This document shows, in pieces, positions 1 to 10,816 of a stretch of 64,000 nt of DNA. The stretch lies in contig CM048854.1 in the NCBI GenBank assembly GCA_026545225.1, positions 28,463,230 through 28,527,229 on the forward strand, in the 5' to 3' direction. Under the pieces are notes generated by a model. It was not told the DNA's origin, searched no databases, and saw only the letters and a program-made list of their open reading frames with translations. How positions within the stretch are numbered: the first letter of the stretch is position 1; each line of letters starts with the position of its first letter. This DNA comes from Cornus controversa. Lineage: Eukaryota; Streptophyta; Magnoliopsida; Cornales; Cornaceae. The position numbers were made by a program, and so were the translations under genes.

Positions 1-59
1 AAAAACCAAAGAAAATGATATCAAATTGATGTGAACATTTTCATAATCAGTCAACTGAT

Positions 60-775
60 TTATTTATTTAAGGGAGGTCTTTATAGATATCTAAAATATC
101 AAGATGATTGATGGCTATCGGTTCATAATTTTCGATAGCATTTGTTTCAATCTCTTTTTCCTTCCCTGTTCCTTTGATTTGAAGCTTGATATAGTTCAAT
201 GAAGTGTTTGGGCGTTTCGGCAGGTCTGTGACCAATGCCCTTTCATACCACAGCGAAAACAAGCATTTTCATATTGTTTGGAGGTTGTATCGGCATACCT
301 TCCAATTTTTCTTGCTTTACCCCACTTGCATTTCCTTCATGATAATATGGTGTGTAGTTCCTACTAGGAAACTCAAATGAAGGATAACCACCATAATTAT
401 TATTTCTGTCGTGGCCACGTCCACGATCACTTCCACGTCCACGACCATTAAAGGATGCTTTAATGAAGTTGATCCGGTCGGACGGGATATGTGGTTTTCA
501 AATAAGAGCTCATTATTTTGTTCAGCTACTAATAAGCAAGATATCAACTCAGAATATCTTGTAAAATATCTCTCTCGATACTGCTGCTAGAGGAGCTAGT
601 TCGAGGAATGAAATGTGGTAAATATTTTTTCTAACATATCCACATCATTTTTAGGCTTTCCACATAAATTCATTTGGGAGCTAATTCGGAATAGAGCTGA
701 ATAATATTCTATTACCGATTTATAATCAGACAACTTCAATTTTGACCAGTTGTCTCGAGTTCTTGGCAGATTTAT
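60..775 (-). pseudogene. Decayed Ty1/copia gag fragment
   Basis: Reading the minus strand gives the gag polyprotein typical of plant copia elements, broken by frameshifts and stops. Upstream comes the UBN2-like helical part, with pieces such as SDYKSVIEYYSALFRISS and DVDMLEKIFTTFHSSN. Then come SELISCLLVAEQNNELL, a Gly/Arg-rich basic stretch (GRGRGSDRGRGHDRNN), and a CCHC zinc knuckle readable as CFRCGMKGHW near 235-265. The end resembles the gag tail (INHLDILDIYKDLP). Gag packages element RNA; this copy cannot do so. No protease, integrase or LTR is seen, and the element may continue left of the window. Family assignment rests on recognised motifs. Confidence 0.75.
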
Positions 776-849
776 AGTTCTTTGATTCGAACATATCCTT
801 CAAATTTTTCATAGTGTGGACGAGTCTTATATTGTAAGATACTCGAAAT

Positions 850-1062
850 TTTATATGTATACTATATTGACAGAATAGTATAAATATGAACATGTCACTT
901 CGCAATCGGGAAGGACTTTATATATACATATATATGTAAGTATATTGACAGAATAAAATAATATAAATATGAACATGTAACTTCGCAATCGGGAAGGACT
1001 TTATAAATACATATATATGTATATGTAGGTATATTGACAGAATAAAATAATATAAATATGAA
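850..1062. repeat. Tandem repeat, about 2.5 copies
   Basis: A unit of roughly 77-89 bases repeats. Each copy has tatattgacagaata, then ataaatatgaacatgt, then cttcgcaatcgggaaggac. Copies begin near 864, 941 and 1030, and the last is cut short. It lies next to the gag fragment and may be leftover untranslated or LTR sequence of that element. Confidence 0.8.
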
Positions 1063-2192
1063 CAAAAAGATATAAATGATTATTTTTCAATCATTTTCAT
1101 TTACCCAAAAAGTGAATACTTTTCACAACATATAGCGTACAAATAATATAGATATATATGTATAAATTTACATTAAAGCACCCAATAAAAATGGTTGAAT
1201 GCGAAAAAGAAAAAAAAAAGGGGTAGAAACTAATTGTATTCAATTTTTAAATTGTATGGTTTAAGAAAATTAATATATTCTTTCGATTTTTTAGGAAGGT
1301 GCAAAAGTTAAATCTGTTTGGTAATGTGAATACAACAATTTGTATTAATCCACCTACTAAACTTTCTCGAATATTTTGGATTAACTTAGGAAAAAAAAAA
1401 ATGGAGTATGGTTTCTTTAAGGTCCACTCATGACCATTTGTTATATATAACATGACTCAATATTCAACCCTTCTTTTTAAAATATAGGGCAAATTATATA
1501 AAACTCTCTCATTTTCAATTTTTGACACAAAACACCCAACAAAAAAGTTTGACATAAAATCTCTCTCGACTATCCTATTGTTTCAAGAGGCTTCGAACCT
1601 GATAGAATTATGTTATACATAATGACTAAAATGCCTCTTAATAAAAATTTAGATTTTCTTTATAATAATTTTCATTTTAACTTTTTTTTTTCCTTTTTAG
1701 TTTTTAAAAAATAAAAATTTAAGAAATATTACAGAACATTAAAGTGATGTTATAAAGACGAAAATGCCCCCTTAATATAAATTTAAGAAAATTTAAAGGT
1801 TAAAAGTAGGGATGTCAATGGGGTGGTGGACTCCAACCCCATCCCCGCCTCGTTTAGAAAAATCTCCTGTCAATTCTGTCCAAAACTATTTATCAAACGG
1901 GACAGAGACAAGTTAGGAAAGTACTTTTGTAATTGCAATTATCAACTCCCTAGCTTATGTAGTGTGTTCTCTTACTTACTTCATAGAAGCTCTTGCATTA
2001 AATACATGTGGAATAAGTGAGTGAATTGTATAAGAAATTAATTCCTCAAAGACTAGGTTGATTATAAAATTTGAAATGCCATTAATATGCTTGTGGCATT
2101 GATATTTACCTAACATGCTTTAATTACTATGTCACTCAACACAGAGCATGTGCTTATAAGCCTTGAATAAACGTTACATGCACTGACAAAGC
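1063..2192. other. AT-rich intergenic DNA
   Basis: No gene is supported. Near 1808 the phrase gggatgtcaatggggtgg resembles the end of a dispersed hAT-like repeat; similar phrases occur near 35287 and 56186. Short ORFs here show no recognisable domain. Confidence 0.6.
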
Positions 2193-2334
2193 CAATTTTT
2201 TTTTTACAAACCAAAAGAAACTTCGAGGAACTAGCTCCCCCTCTAATAGATGATAACCCCACTCTGTCCAATCTAACAATGCCCCGCAAACATCTTGGTA
2301 ATGGATCTTCCGCCCTATACGTGCTCCCACAGCC

Positions 2335-2715
2335 CGTTTCCCCACTTCTCGCAAGGAAATCCGCAGCTTGATTCCCTTCTCTATATTGATGAACTACTTG
2401 ATAAGATAAGCCCTCGAGCACATGAAGCTACTCATCCCAAAAATCCCAAAGATACCATAAACTGCAACGACAAGCACGAAGCCAATCCACTATTACCTTT
2501 GAGTCACATTCCAAAATAATACATCGACCACCTAGTTGCTTACAAAATTTCACTCCCTGAATTAATACACGAAACTCTGCCTCAGTGTTTGTGCTTAGCC
2601 CAAAATATTTTGAAAAAACACCAATGAGATTGCCGTGATGATCCCGGACTATTCCACCACCATCACAAGTCCCCGGGTTCCCCCTACAACTACCATCTAC
2701 ATTCAGTTTCCACCA
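2335..2715 (-). pseudogene. LINE RNase H domain
   Basis: The reading frame from about 2715 down gives WWKLNVDGSCRGNPG, then STNTEAEFRVL, then IILECDSKVIVDWL, and after one stop codon EGNQAADFLAR. These carry the D-E-D-D catalytic residues of the plant-type RNase H attached to the C-terminus of L1 polyproteins. All four acidic positions are present, although the frame has an internal stop near 2430. RNase H would remove the RNA strand after first-strand synthesis. Confidence 0.85.
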
Positions 2716-4102
2716 CCCGATAGGAGGTTTACCCCAAGCAATTAGTTGGAGTCACTGCCCAGTACGCTGCCTAATAGGAACTGCCATCTTGCGTAAAAGA
2801 TGCTCCTCTTCAGGACTAATTACTGCATTATCATTATTCATGATTCTTCCCAGCCATATACGGACCTGTCGCCAAACTCCTACCACAGACACCTGCAAGC
2901 CATTTATCCGCACTTTGCACTCCACAAGCACCAAGTTATAACACTTGGAAGAAGGCCAATAATAATACCTTTCATGGACAATTTCTTGGCACAAGAAAAC
3001 CACACAGACACACGACCCCACTATGTCCCTGATTACGTACACGTTACACCTAGAGATACCGCAGCCAAATTCCATACCTGCTGAGCCACCTCGCTAGTTG
3101 CAAGAACATGGTCCAATGACTCCATCTGCGACACAATACAACAATCACATTTTGAGGCCAGTGAGACCCCACAGGACTATATGTGCTCATCCATTGACAA
3201 ACACCAAAATCACGCCCTTCACATACACACCGATATCTTGCTTAGTAACCTTGAATACCAGATCCAACCCATCCCTGCATTATGTTCTCCCTTCACTCGA
3301 ATCAAGTCCCACGTCGTTTTTGTTGAAAACTGGCCATCTGGACTCGATTTTCAGGCCAATATGTCGGTGCCCTCTCTACCAGCATGGATTTTCCTGACCA
3401 CCTCAGAGGCAAGTTCTTCACTGATCAGCTGCACCAGTCTTTCAAAGTCCTATTGCGAACCGATCCAAACATCATTAATCTGTAATGTAGGCTGGTCTAC
3501 TATGGGAACCATCTCGCACAACTGTCCATCCGTGAACCACCTATCGAACCAAAACGATGACTTACCCTCCCTCACCATTAGTTTTGCATACTCACACACA
3601 TTAGGGATAACCGCTACCATTAATCGCCAAAGTCTTGAAGAGGAACCCCTCTATTCTAGCAATGAAAGATGTTTGCCCCTCCTATACTTGAATTGAAAAA
3701 ATCTAGCCCATAATGAATCCATCGACAAGAGCCGCCATGCTAATTTCATAAGCATTGCGCTCTGTATCTCTGAGAACTGCCTTAACCCCAAGCCTCCTTC
3801 ACTTGTTGGCTTGCTAATCCAAGACCAAGCCTGCCATTTACACTTGGCCTTACCCTCATGTTCTCCCCAGAAAAAGGTCGATTAAATAGAGTTCAGCTTT
3901 GAGAGCACACCTTTTGGCACATCCAAGACAGCTAGGAGATGAGAAACCATACACGTGAGAACATGTTTTAGGAGGATTAACCTCCCACCTTGAGATAACA
4001 ACTTGGCCTTCCAGCTTGCTACTTTGGCTCTCACCTTGTCGACCAATGCCTCCACATGACATGCCTTCAGCTGACCAACAACCAGTGGAGCTCCTAAGTA
4101 AG

Positions 4103-4633
4103 TCACGGGAAACTGACCTTCCATGAATCCCGAAATTCGCCGTAAGCCACGACGCTTGCAATACTCAAATACGGAGCTGTGAAAAAAGTTGATTTAGCTT
4201 TACTAGCCCGTTGCCCAGACCATTTCTTATACGTGTCCAACGTGTCTAGAAGCCCACTCATCGATCTCTTTGTACCATTCAAAAATATCAGGATATCATC
4301 CGCGTATAACAAGTGTGAGATTAGGGGGGCCCCCCTTGGATGATAAAACTTACCAATGCGACCATTCTTAAACTGTTTCTTAAGAAGGCGTGAAAATACC
4401 TCCTGCATCAAAATAAACAAGTATGGCGAGAGCTGATCCCCCTGTCGCAGTCCTCTACCTGACTTAAAAAATCCTTTATATGTGCCATTCATCATCATTG
4501 AGTAATAAGGTGACGTCACACATGTTCTAATCAACCTGCAGAAGATAGGCGAAAAACCAAATTCGGCTAGGGTTTGTAATAAAAATTCCCAGTTGACCTT
4601 GTCATACGCTTTTGCCATGTCAATTTTCACCAT
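4103..4633 (-). pseudogene. LINE reverse transcriptase domain (fragment)
   Basis: This open stretch of 176 codons begins inside the RT palm: KIDMAKAYDKVNWEFL is the first catalytic-Asp motif, GLRQGDQLSPYLFIL is the conserved GxxQGxxxSP block, and LLYADDILIF carries the YADD active-site pair. In an active element it copies LINE RNA onto nicked chromosomal DNA. The frame breaks after about residue 150 and continues in another frame (VTYLGAPLVVGQL, SWKAKLLSQGGRLILLKHV at 4124-3882). The N-terminal fingers and the endonuclease are missing. Confidence 0.9.
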
Positions 4634-4640
4634 GACGTTG

Positions 4641-6025
4641 CCTCCTCAGATTCAAAAAATTATGTTAGTAGGGCAAAGTTGTATATAGTGCTATATTTCG
4701 TAATTTCAGTTGGAGCAAAGCGTAATTTTAATGGGATACTTTCATAATTTTCATAAAACCATTAACGTATAATACAAAAAATAAAAATTTCAGTAGGAGC
4801 CCCATTGACTTGCATGTACGTTCATGCCTAGTCATATGACAGATACTTAGCCATATATGATTATTGTCTATAGTTTAAAGTTTTTTCCATAATAAATGGA
4901 TAAAAATGAGGACTTCATTGGTTCCATTTTCTGAACAGTTTTATGTTAAAAATTAAAAATTGTGAAAATTAAAAATTTTTGTTGACAATTTTTCTAAAAA
5001 TTCGGTTTAAAAATGACGTGTTTTCAAAGAACTACTTTTTATAGTTGCCTAAAAAATAATTTTTTATTTTTTAAGTTTTTGAAAATTATTTTCAAAAAAT
5101 TAAACCAAACAGACCCTAACAGACAGTTCTCTGAAAACAAACAATTTTTTTAAATAAAAATTTTTATAAAACAGTTTTCAAACCAAACAAATTTTTATAT
5201 AATTTTTTTATATTTAATTTCAATTCTTAAAAACCTAAACTAAACAAGCCCTTAATGTTTTCTCCTTTCATTTTGATATGTCCCAATATTAGTTGTTGGG
5301 ATAGCGTTGTTTAATTATGTAACCCTTTTTTTGTTCCATTTATCACATGAAATTTGAAGTTGTCTTTTGTGTACTTCAATGTACTAGAAGTGCTGTAAAG
5401 ATTGAAAATAAAATAAAATAAAATAAAAAGAAACAAAAGAGAACACTCACAACTGAAAGCTTAAGTTTTACATGAAAGGGAAGGAAACCATTTAGCTCAT
5501 TTAATAATCACGAGAATACTTCAAGGTTTACTTCATCCTTTCTCGTCGTCAAACTCAATTTACACCACAGTATCACTGTCGCATGCATATATGAAATCTG
5601 AAAATAAATAAATAAAACCAGATTACAATCTAAACAACTTAAACATTAATTTTAATAAAAGAAAATGAGTAATATAATAATTAATTTCATAGGTAAAAAG
5701 CCAAGCAATACTCACTCCAGCTGCATCACCTATTTTTTTGAAACGTGTCGAAGGTATGGGCAATGGTTTTTCCCACACTATTGAATATAAATACTTATTT
5801 TCTAATTATCAGGACCTAATTCTACACCTCTCACTTCTGTACGTGTTCTTGCTCAAAATCACTCCTTCAGTTACAATCACTTCAGACGTTCTGTGACTTA
5901 ACAAAATAACTTCCCTTATACCTTATACATGGGGTTTGTGGTTCAAATTTAGTTGCGACAATTTTCTTTTTCGTTTTAGAAGCCTAAGAGTTTGTATAGC
6001 AAGGCTAAAGACTTAGGGAGGAAGT
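4641..6025. other. AT-rich intergenic DNA
   Basis: No coding sequence is supported. The stretch 4920-5250 is very A/T-rich, with runs of aaaaatttt and phrases such as aaccaaacagaccc, typical of decayed MITE ends. Nothing else was recognised. Confidence 0.55.
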
Positions 6026-6468
6026 TGTAGACATCTATTTTAGAATTGTGATTGATTTGATAATTTCTTGTTAGACAAGGTGTGAGAATCCTTATTCAAG
6101 AAAGAATTGAGTTTGAACACTCTATAAATAGATGTAAGGTTAAAGGAAAAAGAGAGAAATGAAAAAAAGATGTAAGGAGTTAGTGAGTGTTGTGAGGAGA
6201 TGAGAGAGTGTATGTAATTCCGAAAAAAAAATGTCAAGAGAGTGAAAGTGTGTGTGTGGTAGACATATTTTTCGCGTGTTGTATATTCTCCTCTCAATAT
6301 AGTACAATCTATTTTTTCATGGACGTAACTCTAGAGTTAAGCGAATCATATAAAATATTGTGTTGTGCGTAGATGTGTTTTATTGCTATCTCTATATATG
6401 CTTGTATAATTGTAAAATGTAATAATATGCTTTTGTTGTGATGAACAAAGAGGGATTAATTCTCAACA
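6026..6468 (+). mobile_element. Possible solo LTR of a copia element
   Basis: The segment starts with tgtagacatc and ends with ttctcaaca (TG...CA). It contains a TATA-like tctataaatag near 6121 followed by atggacgtaactctagagttaagcgaatc, wording typical of the transcribed part of plant copia LTRs. No primer site, coding region or 5-base target duplication was seen, so both the ends and the identity are tentative. Confidence 0.3.
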
Positions 6469-7559
6469 ATACAAAATAAGTATATATAAGATATAAAAAC
6501 CAATTTGATATAAATGAGGAAGATAAAAAAGTTACTATTCATAATTAGCTGAGATGAAGGTAAACGAGAAGATTAAAATGAGGGTGTTCTGAACTTTGTG
6601 ATACATAAGAAGTTCCAGTTTAATTGAGCGTACAGTTATGTAAATAATTAGTACTTTTTTAATCAGCTATCATATATGAATCCACATAAGCACAATACTA
6701 GCATCAAAGAAGGATTGTATAAGTTGATTAGATTAGTCGCTGGTCTAACAACAACACTAATTCCTATTTAATAGCCAGCACATGTGCATAGCCACATCAA
6801 GAATAGAACCGACAACATTCTTAGTTTAAATTTTAAAAGTGACCAACATAGGTTAAGCTAAACTTAGGCCTATTTCATTACTGAAAATAAAATATCTTTA
6901 ACATTTCCAATCTATAAATAAGAATAAAACATAAATTGAATCTTAGAATGCTAGCAATCAAACTCATATGAGATTAATGAACATTATTGGATGGGTATAG
7001 ATATTAATAGGCTTAGAATTAGTCCCTCACAGTCATCTGAATGTGATGAAGATGTTGACTGACGAAGGGTCTCTCCGAGGAGTCAGGTTGTGACGGCGTT
7101 TGCGGCACCGACGCAAATCATTTTATATTTATCAACAAGATTAGATATGTCATTTCTTACGTAAGAATGACAACACTAACCTTTATCCATAAGTGAAATT
7201 ATAAAATATAGAGGAGAGGTTGGTGAGATATTGACAAACTTAAGGAAGAGAGGTAAATGATATTTATCCATATATATATATATATATTTTTTATGACATT
7301 TGTTTAGAAAATCTCTTTGAGGGACTTAGATGTCACTCACCTCTTAAAATCTATGCTTGGCTAGAACTCTAAAGAGTGTACGTTGCTCTGAAAATTTCAA
7401 AGACGGACATGAGGTTGGGTTGACTAGGACTTTGAGTTAAGTTTCCAGACTACCAAGAGTTACTCCTAAAGTCCTAATTATAGCTTCCAAGAGATTTTTA
7501 TTTTTATTTTTATTTTTTTAACTTTGGTAAGAAGTACACCCGCTTTGTTATCACGAAAC
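6469..7559. other. Intergenic DNA without a recognised feature
   Basis: A short GC-richer patch near 7040-7110 (gaagggtctctccgaggagtcaggttgtgacggcg) stands out from AT-rich surroundings, but no frame or motif supports a gene. The rest shows nothing recognisable. Confidence 0.5.
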
Positions 7560-7562
7560 TTA

Positions 7563-8673
7563 GGGCCCGTTTGGTAACCGTTTATGTTTAGTGTTTATTG
7601 TTTAAGTGTTTATATAAACAGTGTTTATGTTACGATTTTGTTTATCCATAAACATGAGTGTTGTTGGATAACGGAAAAACGTTTAACTTATTTTAAAAAT
7701 CATAAACAGAAAAACATGTTTGTTAACCTTAAACTGTTTTTTTTAAATAAAAAAAAATCAACATAATAAACTGCATAAAAAGTCAAATTCATGCTATAAC
7801 AAATCTATACAGCAATAATAGAGCAAGAAATATACATAAAAGTAAATAAATAATATTGAGTTACATATATATTTACACACTGTAAATTATACTGTAAAAC
7901 TAGAATTACTCACAACCCAGAAGGTTCCAACAAGTAGGGGAATGCACACGATTTGGTTCCTTACGGTTATTGGGAGAACCGGAACCAGAACCGTTCCCAA
8001 CGGTTCCTTAATTTTGAAATCAGAATAAATGAGTTCGGTTCAATTCGATTATTATAGGAGTTGTATTTAACCTTATAATAATTATAATAACTCCATTGTT
8101 TAAAATGTTTTACATAACAAAAGATTATTATAACTATTACAATAATTTCGATTTCTATTTTTGTTTCAACACTAAAAATGAATGAATGACATGAGTACAA
8201 AATACCATTCTTGTTTTTTTAACAAGGAGATGATTGAGACTTCTTTTTTTATTTTCCTCAAATACTGTTTTTTTTTCTTTTTTTCTTTTTAGCATGGGTG
8301 CCCCTAAGTAACTATTTCTTATTATCAAGTATATTAGTAATTATGTCCACATTTTATAATTCTAATATTTTTATCGTTGTATCAAATAATAACCTTTTAT
8401 AATATTTTTTCTTTTCATTTTCTCACTTTTAGTTTCAATTTTTAATTAAAATAATATAATCACCCTTTTAGATAAAAAAGAATTTTTTTTTTTTAATAAA
8501 CATAAACAATAAACATCATTTTGGTGTTTAGGATTTAAAGGCTTAGGAACAGTGTTGTTTTAAAAGCGTTTTGACAATTTATAAACAAAACAAAAATTAA
8601 CAAACATGTTTATCCTGAAATTTTGTTTTTATAAACAATAAACACTAAACATAAACGGTTATCAAACGGGCCC
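7563..8673. mobile_element. PIF/Harbinger-like non-autonomous DNA transposon
   Basis: The ends are inverted repeats: gggcccgtttggtaaccgtt at the left, and atcaaacgggccc closing the right, with matching sequence for about 40 bases and weaker pairing for well over 100. TTA flanks both sides (7560-7562 and 8674-8676), the 3-base target preference of PIF/Harbinger elements, whose ends often start GGGCCYGTTTGG. The 1.1 kb interior encodes no transposase and is AT-rich. Confidence 0.85.
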
Positions 8674-9276
8674 TTAAATTATTGACCTTCTACTTTCGAT
8701 AAAAGTAGCTCTTTTATTTTCGATGGCGAACAATAATTTTATCTTTAGAAATAATGTACTAATTTGTAATTTGATTTTAAAAGATCTGAAAATGTGACCG
8801 ACCTCTCTGAAAAAGTTACAGGTGTAATTATGACGGTAGGAAAGGATTATATGCACCTTGTTAAATTATAGATTTATTTCATCAGTTTAGGTATGAATGA
8901 AAATAATAAAAAAGGTAACATAAAATAACAATTATTGTAATTTAGTAATATTTTTACATTTCCAATTTTTTTTTTATTATGTTTTCTATTACAATTTCTT
9001 TTCTTAGTATTCAGTCTAACATTTCTTTCTACTTAATCTTTAATTATTATTTTTAAAATAATAATACCATTTTTTTTTTGTCTCTTTTGCATTTTTCTAA
9101 TTACCTTCTTGAATTTAAAATCAAAATATTTGAAAATATTTTGTAACGAAGATGGTTAAACATTTTGTAATGAGGGTAGGTGCGGACCTAATAATTTCTT
9201 TTCTTGGGAGCCAAGTATTTCCCCCTTCCTCACACACACAGTTCGCCTTCACGTCCCTGTCTACATAGATCTGTAA

Positions 9277-9285
9277 AAACCCTAA
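9277..9285 (+). promoter_or_regulatory. Telobox (aaaccctaa) in DUF295 gene A 5' region
   Basis: The motif aaaccctaa lies about 150 bases before the start codon and is followed by tttgttaatatttctc. The same motif followed by attgttaatatttctc stands upstream of the paralogue (28619-28627, minus strand). This conserved block marks the probable transcription start or 5' UTR of both genes. Teloboxes are known in plant promoters of housekeeping and organelle-related genes. Confidence 0.6.
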
Positions 9286-9352
9286 TTTGTTAATATTTCT
9301 CACTCTCTCTTCCCCTAATTTTTTCTCTCACTACTCTTGTCAGTACCAGCGT

Positions 9353-9354
<2 letters not shown>

Positions 9355-9390
<36 letters not shown>
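9355..9390. repeat. (TA)n microsatellite in the 5' region of DUF295 gene A
   Basis: About 18 TA units lie 44-80 bases before the ATG. The paralogue has only ordinary sequence at the matching position, so the run expanded after duplication. Confidence 0.95.
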
Positions 9391-9391
<1 letters not shown>

Positions 9392-9433
9392 TCTGATCGA
9401 TCTTCTCTTTTTGTATTCGTATAATATCATTCC

Positions 9434-10816
9434 ATGACCTTCAAATTGAATTGGGTTGTTTATGTTTGGAGGATGGCTTCTTTGGGTCATCTCAACAAGG
9501 GAAGGCAATTAGGGTATCTTCTAGTGGGCAACGGTGGTGGTGGTGGTGTCAAACAACTTATATCCTCCTCCTATAGCAGCAGCCCATCAAGTTGGTCTCT
9601 TCTTTCGACTTCGCGGGGAATAACAATCAACTCTTGTCCTTCTTGTAATTGTACTTTCTCTTCAGAGGAGCTGGATGATCACATAAAACCTCGTAATCAT
9701 CCCCTGTTGTCATCCCCGACGCCGTGTCTGCTGATACCTTCTCCCAAGGATAAGGATGAGTTTGAGGCAATTACAGCAGTCATTGCGAAGGAGGTAGGCG
9801 GCATTTCATCTGAGGAGTTTGGTTTTCCAGATTATTGCTTGTACAGCCTCGCTGACAGAAAACTGGTGAGCCTCAACAATGTGAGGAGGAGCAAGAGTAA
9901 CATTGTCATACCCGATAACGCAATTTGCGTGGGGTCCTCCCACGGATGGCTGGCCTACTTGGACAGTACTGGTGACCCTCCTGCTCTTTTTTTAACCAAT
10001 CCCCTCGACATGGTCTCCCCTGTTCCGCCCACAATCCGCCTTCCTCCCTTGGAAACGCTTCATTTCTTAAATATGTTTGTCATGTCATCTGCTCCATCAT
10101 CCGACAACGACGACTGCACAGTAATGGTGTGTGTGGGCCAAAATACATATCGTCTTGCCTTCTGTAAAATAGGCGACTCATCGTGGACTTACCTAGATAA
10201 CCCTCACGGGGATGACCCCTCTAAATTGCTTGCGTATTCGAGCAAGGATCAGTTGTTCTATTGCAGACACAACCGTCCCCCATTAAAACTTGTAGCCTGG
10301 GATCTCCGCAATCCTTTTTCCCCACGCAGAATTAAAATCGACTCACCCTTTGCTTATGGGCTGCCCGATTACCCGGAGTCAGAAAGGATTCTAAGAGATT
10401 GGTACCATTTTAGGTATGACTACGTGGTGGTGGACTCATATTCTGGGGATGTTTTGCTTGTTTCTAGGTACTGGGATCGAATCTCTTTCAGGACGATTCG
10501 GATCGATGTTTACAGACTCACTGCGGCCAAAAGTGGTTGGGAATACGTGACAGACCTCGGTGATGGAGTTGTGTTCTTGGGATATTACCAAGCTTTCATG
10601 TTATCAGCTCGTGACTTTGCTCCTGGAGTATTGATTCCCAATTCTGTCTATTTCACCGTCGAGGACGAGGACGAAGATGAAGACGAAGACGATATGGGTA
10701 TTTACAACATGCGAGATTTCACCATCACACCCCTTTTCCCGTCTCATCTTCATCCATTCAACAAAATTCATCATCCACCCCCCATTTGGTTCACCCCTAA
10801 CCCATGGAATAATTAA
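9434..10816 (+). CDS. DUF295-family protein, gene A
   Basis: A single uninterrupted exon of 460 codons. The protein belongs to the plant DUF295 family (F-box-associated/organellar-type beta-propeller-like proteins). The recognisable core runs from about residue 90 (LLIPSPKDKDEF) through FPDYCLYSLADRKLVSL and GSSHGWLAYLD to the C-terminal signature VTDLGDGVVFLGYYQAFML, PGVLIPNSVYFT and DMGIYNMRDF, which matches the usual DUF295 'GD..LFLG...NSIYFTDD...MGVFNLED' ending. No F-box is visible. The N-terminus is basic and Ser-rich, as in the organellar DUF295 proteins, so mitochondrial or plastid targeting is plausible but not shown. The first ATG is chosen because the paralogue keeps the same N-terminus; a second Met sits at residue 15 (MASLGHLN). 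An acidic Glu/Asp tract near residue 417 is absent from the paralogue. Molecular function is unknown. Confidence 0.9.
   Translation: MTFKLNWVVYVWRMASLGHLNKGRQLGYLLVGNGGGGGVKQLISSSYSSSPSSWSLLSTSRGITINSCPSCNCTFSSEELDDHIKPRNHPLLSSPTPCLLIPSPKDKDEFEAITAVIAKEVGGISSEEFGFPDYCLYSLADRKLVSLNNVRRSKSNIVIPDNAICVGSSHGWLAYLDSTGDPPALFLTNPLDMVSPVPPTIRLPPLETLHFLNMFVMSSAPSSDNDDCTVMVCVGQNTYRLAFCKIGDSSWTYLDNPHGDDPSKLLAYSSKDQLFYCRHNRPPLKLVAWDLRNPFSPRRIKIDSPFAYGLPDYPESERILRDWYHFRYDYVVVDSYSGDVLLVSRYWDRISFRTIRIDVYRLTAAKSGWEYVTDLGDGVVFLGYYQAFMLSARDFAPGVLIPNSVYFTVEDEDEDEDEDDMGIYNMRDFTITPLFPSHLHPFNKIHHPPPIWFTPNPWNN

Larger units (their letters stand above)
2193..4640 (-). mobile_element. 5'-truncated L1-type LINE
   Basis: On the minus strand the order is reverse transcriptase (4633-4103), a connecting and zinc-finger-RVT-like region (about 4124-3700), RNase H (2715-2335), a short tail, and an A-run (T-run on +, about 2193-2202). 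This is the 3' part of a plant L1 non-LTR retrotransposon. The endonuclease and ORF1 are absent, as expected from truncation at about 4640. Several frameshifts and stops make it inactive. No clear target-site duplication was found around the two ends. Confidence 0.85.

Noticed and set aside
3181..3696. 171-codon + strand ORF opposite the LINE (also 2800-3397 +)
   Set aside because: It is the antisense of the LINE connecting region and RNase H, which is recognisable on the minus strand.
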